Source of the DNA: Polyangium fumosum
Lineage (GTDB): Bacteria; Myxococcota_A; Polyangia; Polyangiales; Polyangiaceae
DNA length: 64,000 nt
Reading direction: 5' to 3'
Assembly (NCBI RefSeq): GCF_005144585.1
Contig: NZ_SSMQ01000005.1
Location: forward strand, 62,001-126,000
A program made the translations under genes and the position numbers. This document shows, in pieces, positions 1-7,948 of this stretch; position 1 is the stretch's first letter, and each line of letters starts with the position of its first letter. A model generated the notes under the pieces. The model had not been told where the DNA came from. It saw only the letters and a list, made by a program, of their open reading frames with translations, and made no database searches.

Positions 1-78
1 GCTCCCGCACGCCGCGAGCGCGGACAAGATCGCGCCTGCCGCGATTGCGCGCCTGCGGGCGCTCACGATCTGGAACAT
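1..78 (-). CDS. N-terminus of a lipoprotein (cut by window edge)
   Basis: Only the first 26 codons are inside the window. They encode a basic N-region (SARRR), a hydrophobic stretch and an LAAC lipobox with the Cys at residue 24, so the product should be exported and lipid-anchored. A strong GGAGGAGG ribosome binding site sits just upstream of the ATG. The mature protein lies outside the window, so no function can be given. Confidence 0.6.
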   Translation of the reverse strand, partial: MFQIVSARRRAIAAGAILSALAACGS

Positions 79-151
79 GATGCCTCCTCCGTTCGCCCGC
101 CCCGATCGAGCAGGCACGACGAGGGTGGCCGCGCGGCGTCGGCCGCGCACC

Positions 152-1288
152 TTAAAGCCGATTAAATCCACGGAGGACGAGGTCTCCGCTCTCGTCGAGG
201 TCCACCTGCACGCCGAAGCCCCGGCCGATTCGATGGAGGGTCTCCCCCAGCCACACGGCGTCGCTCCGGCGGGCCCGGCCGAGCCGGAAGCGGCGAATCT
301 GCATCGGCGTCATACGGAGGCGCGCGAGCTCGCCCGTGGCTGGGTCCACGACGGGAAAGTACATCAGGGCCAGGTCCCCCCGGAAGGACGCGTGGCCCGT
401 GATTCCCTCGTAGTCGTTGAGGAGATCGCCGCAGCCGTAAAGGATGAGTTTGTTCTTGTAGACCTCGATGGGCCGCGGGTGGTGGGAGGAGTGCCCGTGG
501 ACGAGATCGACGCCTCCCTCGAGGAGCGAATGCGCGAAGCGGACATGCTCCTCCGGGACCTCGTACCCCCAGTTGCTCCCCCAATGGATGGAGGCAATGA
601 CGACGTCCCCGGGCCGTTTGACACAACGGACCCTCGCCTGGATCTGGAGCGCGGTCGTGTCCGACAGATCCACGAGCCGCTCGACGCCGGGAGAATCGTC
701 GGTCGCGGCCCAGCTCGCGGGAATGCCGCTCGACGCCGTCCCGAAGGCGAACACGAGGAGCCTGCCGCCTCCGGGGAGCGGGAGGACCGCAGGCGCGCGC
801 GCCTCGGCCAGGGTTTCGCCCGCGCCGGCGATCTTCAGCCCCGCCTGCTTCAGCGTCGTCAGGGTTTCGATGAGCCCCGAGGTGCTGTAATCGAGCACGT
901 GGTTGTTCGCGAGGACGCAGACGTCGATGCCCGCGGCCAGGAGGCAAGGGGTGTTGTCCGGGTGCATCCGGTAGTTGATGCCCTTGTCCGGCCAATACGC
1001 GTCGCTGCGCGTGACGCTGGTCTCCAGGTTGATGATCCGCGCCGCGGGGGCCGCTCGTTCGAGCGCGGCGAGGGCGTCTCCCCAGATGTACGCGTGTCCA
1101 AACGGCCGCTGGATCGGGCCGTTCGTGTCCTCCGCCATCGTGACGTAGTCCCTGGCGTCCCGGATGTACGGCTCGTACAGGGTCGGCTCGCTCGGGTGCG
1201 GCAACGCCTGATCGATGCCTCGCCCGGTCATGACGTCGCCGCACAGGAACAATTCGAGGAGCTCGCCCGTGGGCTTTGCCGGCTGCAC
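152..1288 (-). CDS. CapA-family (PGA_cap) metallophosphatase-like protein
   Basis: This is a 378-residue protein of the CapA/PgsA family, linked to poly-gamma-glutamate capsule synthesis but widespread with unknown substrates. The fold is that of a calcineurin-like metallophosphatase. Visible family motifs are CGDVMTGRGID near the N-terminus, INLETSVT, LANNHVLDY and a C-terminal half with GHSSHHPRPIEVY and LILYGCGDLLNDYEG. The frame stays open to an ATG at 1444, but that start would overlap the upstream nitroreductase by about 100 bases. The GTG at 1288 puts the first motif about 17 residues in, as usual for the family. No clear ribosome binding site supports it, so the start is uncertain. 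No signal peptide is obvious with this start. It lies 53 bases behind the nitroreductase gene and could be cotranscribed with it. Confidence 0.8.
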   Translation of the reverse strand: MQPAKPTGELLELFLCGDVMTGRGIDQALPHPSEPTLYEPYIRDARDYVTMAEDTNGPIQRPFGHAYIWGDALAALERAAPAARIINLETSVTRSDAYWPDKGINYRMHPDNTPCLLAAGIDVCVLANNHVLDYSTSGLIETLTTLKQAGLKIAGAGETLAEARAPAVLPLPGGGRLLVFAFGTASSGIPASWAATDDSPGVERLVDLSDTTALQIQARVRCVKRPGDVVIASIHWGSNWGYEVPEEHVRFAHSLLEGGVDLVHGHSSHHPRPIEVYKNKLILYGCGDLLNDYEGITGHASFRGDLALMYFPVVDPATGELARLRMTPMQIRRFRLGRARRSDAVWLGETLHRIGRGFGVQVDLDESGDLVLRGFNRL

Positions 1289-1341
1289 CCGATGGTCTTC
1301 GACGGCCCGCGGACGTTCGTCAACGCGAGCGCCGGCCCCGG

Positions 1342-1926
1342 CTATTCGATGCGGCAGGCCTCGTCGAAATCGAGGCGGGGGTTCCGCGGGTAGAGCTTCG
1401 TCGGGTCGCCATGGCCGAGGTTGACGAGGAGGATGGATTTCCACGGCAGGTCGGCGAAAAACGTGGCGTCGATTTTCTCGCGGTCGAAGCCGGCCATCGG
1501 CCCGCAGTCGAGCCCGAGCGCGCGGGCCGCCAGGATCAGATAACCGGCCTGGAGCGAGGCATTTTGCAGCAAGAAGAAGTCGCGTTGGTCCGGCGGCATC
1601 GCGGCGAGGGCCTCGCCCATCGTGGGACGCGCCGGGAAGAGCTTCGGCATCTTCTCGTGAAAGCGCGTGTCGTAGGCGATGATCGCGGTGGCGGGCGCGC
1701 TCATGGTCTTGTCGACGTTGAGCGGCGCGAGGCAGGGGCGCAGGCGCTCCTTCGCCTCGGGGCTCTTCACGAAGACGATGCGCGCCGGCACGCTGTTGGC
1801 CGCGGTCGGTCCGAGGCGCAGGGCGTCGTAGAGGCTGTGCAGGGTCGCGTCGTCGACGGGCTCGGACAACCAGCCATTGTGGGTGCGGGCTTCGACGAAG
1901 ATTTGCTGGAGGAGAGGGTCGTTCAT
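1342..1926 (-). CDS. RutE/HadB-like nitroreductase family protein
   Basis: This 194-residue flavoprotein belongs to the nitroreductase family and is closest in pattern to RutE (malonic semialdehyde reductase). The N-terminal LRLGPTAANSVPARIVFV segment and the C-terminal LVNLGHGDPTKLYPRNPRLDFDEA segment are typical, and the length matches the RutE subfamily. It should use FMN and NAD(P)H to reduce small carbonyl, nitro or quinone substrates in the cytoplasm. No rut operon surrounds it. Instead it follows a DoxX gene by 38 bases in what looks like a two-gene operon, divergent from a LysR regulator. That arrangement suggests a stress- or quinone-responsive reductase rather than pyrimidine catabolism. 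Confidence 0.85.
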   Translation of the reverse strand: MNDPLLQQIFVEARTHNGWLSEPVDDATLHSLYDALRLGPTAANSVPARIVFVKSPEAKERLRPCLAPLNVDKTMSAPATAIIAYDTRFHEKMPKLFPARPTMGEALAAMPPDQRDFFLLQNASLQAGYLILAARALGLDCGPMAGFDREKIDATFFADLPWKSILLVNLGHGDPTKLYPRNPRLDFDEACRIE

Positions 1927-1964
1927 GACGGCTCGTGGGGTGGGAGGTGGAGAGCTACGTTCTT

Positions 1965-2393
1965 TCAGGTCGCGAGCGCGGGTTTGGCGATGCGGGCCTC
2001 GGTCTCGCGCTTCGGTTCGCTCGGAAGCTTGCGGCTCGCGGGGCGAAGCGCCCACGAGGCGGCGGCGATGGCGACGAGGACGAGCGGCGTGATCACCTTG
2101 CCGGCCGGGTCACCGCTGGCCGCGTGGGAGGCGGCGGCGCCGGTGAGATCGAAGATGATGCCGGCGTACGCCCACTCCTTGAGGCGAGGGAAACGCGGGA
2201 CGAGCAGGGCGACGGCGCCGAGCACCTTCCACGCGCCGAGGATGGTGGCGAAATAGGCCGGGTAGCCGAGGTGCGCCATGCCTTCCATGACCTGGGGGGA
2301 GCGGGAGAGATCCCCGAGGCCGCCCGCGGCGAACGCGAAGCCGAGGAGACCCGTGGCGACCCAGTAGCCGATCGTTCGTGCCTTGTCGTTCAT
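1965..2393 (-). CDS. DoxX-family membrane protein
   Basis: This 142-residue protein has four predicted hydrophobic segments, matching the DoxX/DoxX-like fold. Characteristic elements are the N-terminal GLLGFAFAAGGLGDL helix, the loop HLGYPAYFATILGAWKVLGA and a basic C-terminal tail. DoxX-like proteins sit in the inner membrane and often accompany oxidoreductases involved in thiol, quinone or electrophile stress, although biochemical roles are poorly defined. Here it is the first gene of a pair with a nitroreductase and is transcribed away from a LysR regulator, which probably controls it. Confidence 0.85.
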   Translation of the reverse strand: MNDKARTIGYWVATGLLGFAFAAGGLGDLSRSPQVMEGMAHLGYPAYFATILGAWKVLGAVALLVPRFPRLKEWAYAGIIFDLTGAAASHAASGDPAGKVITPLVLVAIAAASWALRPASRKLPSEPKRETEARIAKPALAT

Positions 2394-2470
2394 GAAGGGG
2401 CATTGTCAGACCTGCGCGCGCCTGTAACAATGCATCAACAACTGGAAGCACCTGACAGGATTTGATCCAG
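2394..2470. promoter_or_regulatory. divergent DoxX/LysR promoter region
   Basis: This is the 77-base gap between the divergent doxX-like and lysR genes. It contains TGTCAG at 2404-2409 facing CTGACA at 2452-2457, and the short palindrome CCTGACAGG at 2451-2459, as well as an AT-richer TAACAATGCAT stretch. LysR regulators usually bind such divergent intervals to control both their own gene and the neighbour. The exact operator is a guess. Confidence 0.35.
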
Positions 2471-3424
2471 ATGGACGACCCCCTCGAGACCTCCGAGCTG
2501 CTCGCCTTCGCGAAGACCGTGGAGGCCCGATCGCTCTCCCGCGCCGCCATCGAGCTCGGCGTCCCCCGCGCCACCATCAGCCGCCGCCTCGCGCGGCTGG
2601 AGGAGCGGCTCGGGGTGCGCCTGCTCCGCCGCACCACGCGCAGCCTCACCCTCACCGACGCGGGCGAAGCGCTCCACCGCCACGCGCGTATCGTGCTCGA
2701 CGCCGTCCACCACGCCGAGGCGTGTGTGCGCAAGACCGACGACGCCGTCCGCGGCGAGCTGCGCGTCTCGGTGCCGCCGATGAACGGGACCTCCTTCAGC
2801 ACGATGATCTGCGATTTCGCGCGGCGCTACCCCGAGGTCCGCCTCCACATCCACAGCACGACCCAGCACGTCGACCTCCAGCGCGGCGGCTACGACGTCG
2901 CAATCCGCGCCAGCACCGACCTCGAGCCCGGGCTCGTCGCCCGGACGCTGGCGCGCGACCCCGTCCTCGCCGTCGCCTCGCCCGCCTACCTCGAGGCCCA
3001 CGGCACGCCACGCACGCGCCGCGACCTCCGCCACCACCGCTGCCTCATGGGCTTCGTCCGCGGGGAGCTGCCGCAAACGCAATGGCCCTTCTCGGGCGGC
3101 AAGTTCCAGGTCGAGGGCACGCTCTTCGCGAACGACATCCATTTGCTCTGCGACGCCGCGCTCGAAGGCCTCGGGATCGCGCTCTTGCCGCAGCTCTTGG
3201 TGCACCTGCACCTCGAAAGCGGCGCCCTCGTGCACGTGCTCCCGGGCGCGATTCAGGCGGAGTCGCACATCGCGGTGGTGTATCCGGAGCGGGAGTTCCT
3301 GCCGCCGCAGGTGCGGGCCTTCATCGACGCAGTGGTGGCGTGGGCGCCGGAGCTCGTCGTGCGCGCGGGCGCGCCGAAGCCGAAGCGGGCGGCGAAAAAG
3401 CGAGGCGATCGCGCGACAGCGTGA
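2471..3424 (+). CDS. LysR-family transcriptional regulator
   Basis: The protein is 317 residues. An N-terminal winged helix-turn-helix carries the LysR signature SLSRAAIELGVPRATISRRLARLEERLGVRLLRR, followed by a linker helix and an effector-binding domain that keeps the usual GYDVAIR and GLGIALLPQ elements. It resembles the DhcR/CrgA-like subgroup in which nitroreductase, DoxX or oxidoreductase genes are divergent targets. The ATG at 2471 is preferred over an in-frame TTG at 2462 because it has an AGGA sequence about 10 bases upstream. The C-terminal tail is Lys/Arg-rich (KPKRAAKKRGDR), which is unusual and could add non-specific DNA affinity. Its likely targets are the divergent DoxX and nitroreductase genes. 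Confidence 0.88.
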   Translation: MDDPLETSELLAFAKTVEARSLSRAAIELGVPRATISRRLARLEERLGVRLLRRTTRSLTLTDAGEALHRHARIVLDAVHHAEACVRKTDDAVRGELRVSVPPMNGTSFSTMICDFARRYPEVRLHIHSTTQHVDLQRGGYDVAIRASTDLEPGLVARTLARDPVLAVASPAYLEAHGTPRTRRDLRHHRCLMGFVRGELPQTQWPFSGGKFQVEGTLFANDIHLLCDAALEGLGIALLPQLLVHLHLESGALVHVLPGAIQAESHIAVVYPEREFLPPQVRAFIDAVVAWAPELVVRAGAPKPKRAAKKRGDRATA

Positions 3425-3428
3425 AAGG

Positions 3429-4457
3429 CTACAGGGGCGCGGCGCCTGCCTCGAGCGCCAGCAGGGCGAAGGTGGCCAGCCAATGCTCGCCCATGTAATC
3501 GCCGGCCACGTGGGCGAGCCCCGCGGCGAGGTGCTCGTCGGCCGCCGACAACACGACGGCGCGGGCCGGGTCGTCCGCCGCGAGGGCGGCCGCGATCGAG
3601 CGGAAGCACCAGGCCCGGCTGAGGTTGAGGCCGTCGAGATGCGCGATTTTGCCGTCGCTGCGGTCGCTGACGAGGGCCGGCGTGAAGAGGCTCTCCGGCA
3701 TTCGGTCGGCCATGCGGGGCAGGAACCGCGCGAACCACAGCCGAAACTCGGGCGTGGGGAGCAGGCGGCGCAGGCATTCGGCTTCGACGAGCGTGGGGGA
3801 AAGGAAATCGTCACCGCTTGGCTCCCAGGCCGGGGCGCCAGCGTCGGCGAGGTACCATCCCCGGGCGGTGGTCTCGATCCGCCGGGCCAATGCGTGGTCG
3901 TTCACGGCATCGGCATACACGGAGGCGAGCGCCAGGGCGAATGCGGTGTTGGAATGCGTGCCGGTACGGATCGGATAGGTGGCCTTCGGCAGGAACGCCT
4001 TGAACCGCTCGGCAAAGGCGCGCGCCAGCGGGCGGAGGGCGTCACGATGGGGGGTGCCCTCGTGGTGTTCGAGCTCCGCGCCCAGCATCAACATCCACGC
4101 CCAGCCATAAGGTCGCTCGAAGCCCGCGCTCTGCGGGCGGGCGAGATAGGCGAGCTCTCCCGCGACGTTCTCCGGCGTCAGCATGCGATCGAAGAGGGCA
4201 CGAATCTCGGTCGCCGCGGCCATGTCCGGGAATCGCCGCGCGAGGCGGGCGAGCAGCCAGTAGCCGTGGACGCAGGAATGCCAGTCGAAGCTGCCGTGGA
4301 AGATCGGATGCAAGACCCGCGGCGGCAGGACATCCTCGTCGCCGGCCATCACATGGTCGAGCTTGTACGGATAGGGCCGGGTGACGTGACCCAGGGCGAG
4401 GCGCGCGAATTTCGCGGCCAGCTCCGGGGTGAGCTCAGGAGCGGAAGACGAGGACAT
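3429..4457 (-). CDS. DUF2891 family protein
   Basis: This 342-residue soluble protein matches the DUF2891 family. Typical elements are HPIFHGSFDWHSCVHGYW near residue 50, FERPYGWAWML, THSNTAFAL and the C-terminal HWLATFALLAL. The repeated aromatic/His-rich helices suggest an (alpha/alpha) barrel similar to glycosidases or epimerases, but no activity is established for the family. Its start overlaps the end of the DUF979 gene by 23 bases, showing translational coupling in a three-gene operon with the DUF969/DUF979 membrane pair. From memory, this trio also occurs in Firmicutes, where a pyroglutamyl peptidase may accompany it. No such peptidase is seen here. Confidence 0.82.
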   Translation of the reverse strand: MSSSSAPELTPELAAKFARLALGHVTRPYPYKLDHVMAGDEDVLPPRVLHPIFHGSFDWHSCVHGYWLLARLARRFPDMAAATEIRALFDRMLTPENVAGELAYLARPQSAGFERPYGWAWMLMLGAELEHHEGTPHRDALRPLARAFAERFKAFLPKATYPIRTGTHSNTAFALALASVYADAVNDHALARRIETTARGWYLADAGAPAWEPSGDDFLSPTLVEAECLRRLLPTPEFRLWFARFLPRMADRMPESLFTPALVSDRSDGKIAHLDGLNLSRAWCFRSIAAALAADDPARAVVLSAADEHLAAGLAHVAGDYMGEHWLATFALLALEAGAAPL

Positions 4458-5385
4458 ACATCAGGACCGTGTTGGCGAGGAGGAGGAGGAGGGCCGTGGG
4501 GAGCTGCGCCTTGATGACCGCATTTCGGTCGGACAGCTCCAGCAGAGCTGCGGGCACGATGTTGAAATTCGCGGCCATGGGGGTCATCAAGGTCCCGCAG
4601 AACCCCGAGAGCATGCCCACGGCGCCCATGATCGCGGGATTGCCGCCGAAGCGCTGAACGATGAGCGGCAGGCCGATGCCCGCGGTCATCACCGGAAAGG
4701 CGGCGAAGGCATTCCCCATGATCATGGTGAAGATCGCCATGCCGAACGTATACGCCGCCACGGCGGCGAATTCGCTGCCAGCAGGCAACCAGGCCGAGGC
4801 GAGCTTTCCGAGGGCGGTCCCCACCCCGGCGGCCGCGAAGACCGCGCCCAGGGCGGCGAGCATTTGCGGCAGAATGGCGGCCCAGCCGACGGTGTCGAGC
4901 AATCGGCGTCCCTCCTGCATCGGGACGCTCGGCCGCGCCCTGAGCATTGGCATGGCCATGGCCAGCGAGACGAAGACGCCGAGGATCAGCGAGACGAGGG
5001 TCGCTTGCTTGGGATCGACGAGCCCGGCGAGCGCCGGCCGCTTGAAGAGGAACGTACCGGCGAGGGCCGTGAGGGGAATCGCGAGCGCCGGCCAAAACAG
5101 CCGATTGCCCAGCCGGGCCGCGCTCGCGCGGCGCTCCTCGGGCCCGGTCGTGGCCGGCGCGCCGCGGCCGAAGCCAAAGACGCCCGCCGTGAGGACCATG
5201 GCGAGGACGACGAGGCCGTTGACGACGTCCGGCAGGTGCGAGCCGAAGAGGAAGCTCACGGCAAAAAGCCCCCAGAACGTGGTGTTCGTCCAGCGCTTCG
5301 GATTCGTTTTGTCGCGCGCGCTCAGCACCGCGATCCCGACGAAAAAGACGCCGGCGACGACGTAGAGGACCTCGAGCCCGATCAT
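4435..5385 (-). CDS. DUF979 membrane protein
   Basis: This 316-residue polytopic inner-membrane protein has about eight to ten hydrophobic segments and matches DUF979, half of a two-protein permease-like module related to the ArsB/NhaD ion-transporter superfamily. The stretches GLFAVSFLFGSHLPDVVNGL, SGFCGTLMTPMAANFNIVPAALLE and VIKAQLPTALLLLLANTVLMY are recognisable. It overlaps the upstream DUF969 gene by four bases (ATGA), and both are probably made together in a fixed ratio. The substrate is unknown. Association with DUF2891 and, in other genomes, with peptidases suggests an organic solute such as an amino acid or peptide derivative. Confidence 0.8.
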   Translation of the reverse strand: MIGLEVLYVVAGVFFVGIAVLSARDKTNPKRWTNTTFWGLFAVSFLFGSHLPDVVNGLVVLAMVLTAGVFGFGRGAPATTGPEERRASAARLGNRLFWPALAIPLTALAGTFLFKRPALAGLVDPKQATLVSLILGVFVSLAMAMPMLRARPSVPMQEGRRLLDTVGWAAILPQMLAALGAVFAAAGVGTALGKLASAWLPAGSEFAAVAAYTFGMAIFTMIMGNAFAAFPVMTAGIGLPLIVQRFGGNPAIMGAVGMLSGFCGTLMTPMAANFNIVPAALLELSDRNAVIKAQLPTALLLLLANTVLMYVLVFRS

Positions 5386-6059
5386 CGGCGGCCCTCGGCG
5401 ATCCTGCGGGCCAGATGTCGGTCGAAGAGCATCATCTGCGTGCCATGGATCAACAAGGCGCAGATCGCCGTGGGAATGGCCCAGACCGAGAGCTGGAGCG
5501 GTTCGACGAGGATCCCGTTTTGCGCGAGGAAGCCTTTGATCAGGAGGATCGAGGCGATCGCGATGAAGATGTCCTCGCCGAAGAACAGCGCGATGTTATC
5601 GGCCGCGGCGGCGTGGGCCCGTACGGTCTGGCGGACCTCCTCGGGGAGCGGCCCGTGGTGACTCTCGGCCGCCGCCTCGGCCATGGGGGCGATTAGCGGA
5701 CGCACCATCTGCGCATGGCCGCCGAGCGAGGTCAGGCCCAGCGCCGCGGTGATCTGGCGAAACACGAAATAAAGCAGGAGCAGCCGGCCGGTGGTGGCCG
5801 CGTGGACGGCGCCGATCAGGGTCTTGGCCCGCTCTTGCAATCCGGCGCGTTCGAGCAGCCCGATCACGGGGAGCACGACCCATACCACGCTCACATATCG
5901 GTTTTCTTTGAAGGCTTTGCCGAAGGTCGCCACGACCTCGACGGGCCCCATGCCGCCGGCCAGCCCGGTGACGAGGGCGGCCGCCGTCACCACGAGCAGC
6001 GGGTTGAGGCGGGCCATGAAGCCCAGGACCACCACGGCGATCCCTATCAGCGACAGCAC
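5382..6059 (-). CDS. DUF969 membrane protein
   Basis: This 225-residue inner-membrane protein matches DUF969, the partner of DUF979. It shows the typical LIGIAVVVLGFMARLNPLLVV helix at the N-terminus, LPVIGLLERAGLQERAKTLI, and the loop GLTSLGGHAQMVRPLIAPMAE. The frame remains open upstream, but the GTG at 6059 has a GGGAGGG sequence directly before it and gives the usual family length. The upstream extension would run into the preceding lyase gene. It is the first gene of the DUF969-DUF979-DUF2891 operon. The substrate and energy source are not known. Confidence 0.78.
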   Translation of the reverse strand: MLSLIGIAVVVLGFMARLNPLLVVTAAALVTGLAGGMGPVEVVATFGKAFKENRYVSVVWVVLPVIGLLERAGLQERAKTLIGAVHAATTGRLLLLYFVFRQITAALGLTSLGGHAQMVRPLIAPMAEAAAESHHGPLPEEVRQTVRAHAAAADNIALFFGEDIFIAIASILLIKGFLAQNGILVEPLQLSVWAIPTAICALLIHGTQMMLFDRHLARRIAEGRR

Positions 6060-6093
6060 GTGCCCTCCCGTTCGGCCGGCGAATCCCGGGCCC

Positions 6094-7038
6094 TCAGTGC
6101 GTGATGGGGCCCGTGGAGAGGATGAAATCGTCGTAATCGACGGTCTGCGCGGACGGCGGCGCCCAGCTCGCGTCGCTGCCGCCGAAGAAGGTCGAGAAGT
6201 ACAGCGCGTCGATGCCGTACGTGGCGCCCGCGAGCCGGAAGAGGAAGGCCTGCTCCCCGAGGACGGGTTGCTTGTCGAACCAGGCCTCGAGGACACCGTC
6301 GTGCTCGCCGGGCGTGTTCATCACCAGCCGGTGCTCCACCGTGTGCCAGGTCCCGGGCTCGAAAGAGACCACGCTCCCGCCGGACATGTAGTCGTAATCG
6401 TCGCCGCAGTCATTGAGCTTCTCGGGGAAATACATGTACTGGACCGCCGCGCCCCCGGTGCGCCACATCATCCGCGCCGAGAAGCCGGTCGTGTCCTCGA
6501 CGCAGCCCGTGGGGGCCGAGCCGCCGACGAGCCCGGGGAGCTTGCCGCCCTTCACGAAGGCGAATCCGGCGCCGAACCTTACCCGATAGGAGAGAAAAAG
6601 CTCCTGGTACGTCTGCCCGAGCGGCACCTTGAACTGCACGCCGCCATTGGCCGGGCCCACCTCGCCCGCCGGGTACGTGACCCGCAGGAATCGATTCCCT
6701 GCCTCGTCGACGATGCTCGCGCGCCCCTCGTCAAGCCCATTGTTCCAGCTCGGCGCCCCGACGAAATCACCCGCCACCATGTCCTCGCTGTACACCCCCG
6801 GCTCGCGCTGCTGGAAATCTGCATGTACGAGCACGTCCCCCGGGCTCGCTCCGCCTGCACCCGCCGCTCCCCCGGCGCCTGCGGCTCCCCCGGCGCCTGC
6901 GGTTCCCCCAGCGCCCGCCGTCCCGCCCGCACCGCCGTTCCCGGCGCCGCCCGTGGCCGAGAAGGGACCCTTTTCCGTGCACGCGAACATCAACGCCCCG
7001 ACGAGAAAGAGAGCGCCGGCGGAGATCCAGGGAGCCAT
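6094..7038 (-). CDS. secreted lipoprotein with polysaccharide lyase 14-like domain
   Basis: This 314-residue protein begins with a signal peptide ending in an LMFAC lipobox (Cys20). A low-complexity linker of Gly/Ala/Thr repeats covers roughly residues 29-64. The rest resembles polysaccharide lyase family 14 and related beta-jelly-roll lyases: VQFKVPLGQTYQELFLSYRVRF, the marker FVKGGKLPGLVGG, and a C-terminal AWFDKQPVL followed by FSTFFGGSDASWAP. PL14 enzymes cleave alginate or glucuronans by beta-elimination. The actual polysaccharide cannot be deduced here. The protein is probably displayed on the outer membrane surface. It lies upstream of the DUF969 gene on the same strand with a 34-base gap but may be a separate unit. 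Confidence 0.72.
   Translation of the reverse strand: MAPWISAGALFLVGALMFACTEKGPFSATGGAGNGGAGGTAGAGGTAGAGGAAGAGGAAGAGGASPGDVLVHADFQQREPGVYSEDMVAGDFVGAPSWNNGLDEGRASIVDEAGNRFLRVTYPAGEVGPANGGVQFKVPLGQTYQELFLSYRVRFGAGFAFVKGGKLPGLVGGSAPTGCVEDTTGFSARMMWRTGGAAVQYMYFPEKLNDCGDDYDYMSGGSVVSFEPGTWHTVEHRLVMNTPGEHDGVLEAWFDKQPVLGEQAFLFRLAGATYGIDALYFSTFFGGSDASWAPPSAQTVDYDDFILSTGPITH
6848..6937 (+). repeat. 18-bp tandem repeat encoding a Gly/Ala linker
   Basis: Two adjacent identical 18-base units (6866-6883 and 6884-6901, GCTCCCCCGGCGCCTGCG) are flanked by degenerate copies on both sides, about five units in all. On the minus strand each unit encodes six residues of the (G/A)AGAGG type that form the linker after the lipobox of the lyase lipoprotein. 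Such in-frame minisatellites can change length by slippage without a frameshift. Confidence 0.7.
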
Positions 7039-7101
7039 GGCAGGATGGGAATGAAATTCGGTTGGCCTGTCAAGCCGGAATCGCCACGATTCCCCGCCGC
7101 G

Positions 7102-7719
7102 TCAAGAACGGGCGCCGACGAGCGCCACGACGCACACCACCGCCTCGTCCCCGTCCGCGGCGACCTCGATCTCCGCCTGGCCATTCACGATCAACGTCTC
7201 CGCGCCGAGGAGATCGATGGCCGTGTCGGACCCGTCGATACGAATCGCGACTCTCCCGCGGAACACATGAAGGATCTGCGTCTCCGCCGCCAGGCAGAGG
7301 TGGACGATCGAGCCACGGGCAAGCGAATGCACGGCGGCGCTCGGGCGGAAGAGCGCACGGCGCGCCATGACGTTGAAATCACGCGCGGGTGTGCCTCCGA
7401 GCTCGCCGTGCGTCGGCCACGCGCCGTCGAAACGATGAGGTGCAAAAAGCACGAGCCTCTGCCGGCCCCGCCCGTCGTGCACGAGCTCCATGGGCACGCC
7501 CTCGGTCTGGAGGAGGATCCGCTCGATCCCCGGGAACGTGGAGAACGGGCCCGAGGCCGTGAGATCGGCGATGCTCAATCGCCAGGCAAAATCGTCGAGC
7601 CCAGCCCCAGGCGGCTCGACGGCGATCTCGGTCGTGGTGCCGAGGCCGTTTTTCCAGGGCATCACGCGATAATCGGAGGGGCGGAGGTGGCGAATCTGCA
7701 CGAGGGAGCGTACGCGCAT
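7102..7719 (-). CDS. HutD/Ves family cupin protein
   Basis: This 205-residue protein is of the HutD family. Markers are RPSDYRVMPWKNGLGTTTEIAVEPPGA near the N-terminus, FAWRLSIADLTASGPFSTFPGIERILL and a C-terminal FRGRVAIRIDGSD segment typical of a bicupin. HutD modulates histidine utilisation in Pseudomonas, where it seems to limit urocanate or N-formylglutamate, and Ves in E. coli is a cold/stress-related relative. No hut genes are nearby, so the role here is open. The ATG at 7719 is used because it begins just before the conserved region. The frame is open further upstream, but that part shows no homology. Confidence 0.8.
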   Translation of the reverse strand: MRVRSLVQIRHLRPSDYRVMPWKNGLGTTTEIAVEPPGAGLDDFAWRLSIADLTASGPFSTFPGIERILLQTEGVPMELVHDGRGRQRLVLFAPHRFDGAWPTHGELGGTPARDFNVMARRALFRPSAAVHSLARGSIVHLCLAAETQILHVFRGRVAIRIDGSDTAIDLLGAETLIVNGQAEIEVAADGDEAVVCVVALVGARS

Positions 7720-7948
7720 GCGGCCGAGGATAGCATCCCTTCCGCGCCGCGTGTTCGAGCTTGTATGCAACCGAAGCAGGCAGGGATGCCCGTCACGGCC
7801 GGGACGTCGGTTCACGAATTGAGCAACCACGTGCAGGTTGCGCAAGGTTGCGCGATCTGATCAGCGCGGCCGACGGCGAAATCCTCACCATGATCCCGAG
7901 ATCTCTTGGCATGCAGTGTGCCTGGCACGTCGAGCAAGGAGACGGATA

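Noticed and set aside
1289..1444. ATG at 1444 as start of the CapA-like protein
   Set aside because: It overlaps the nitroreductase C-terminus by about 100 bases, and the extra residues are Pro/Arg-rich without homology.
2435..3814. 459-codon minus-strand frame across the LysR gene
   Set aside because: Most of it is antisense to the LysR gene; the part beyond 3429 is a shadow of the DUF2891 gene. No motifs.
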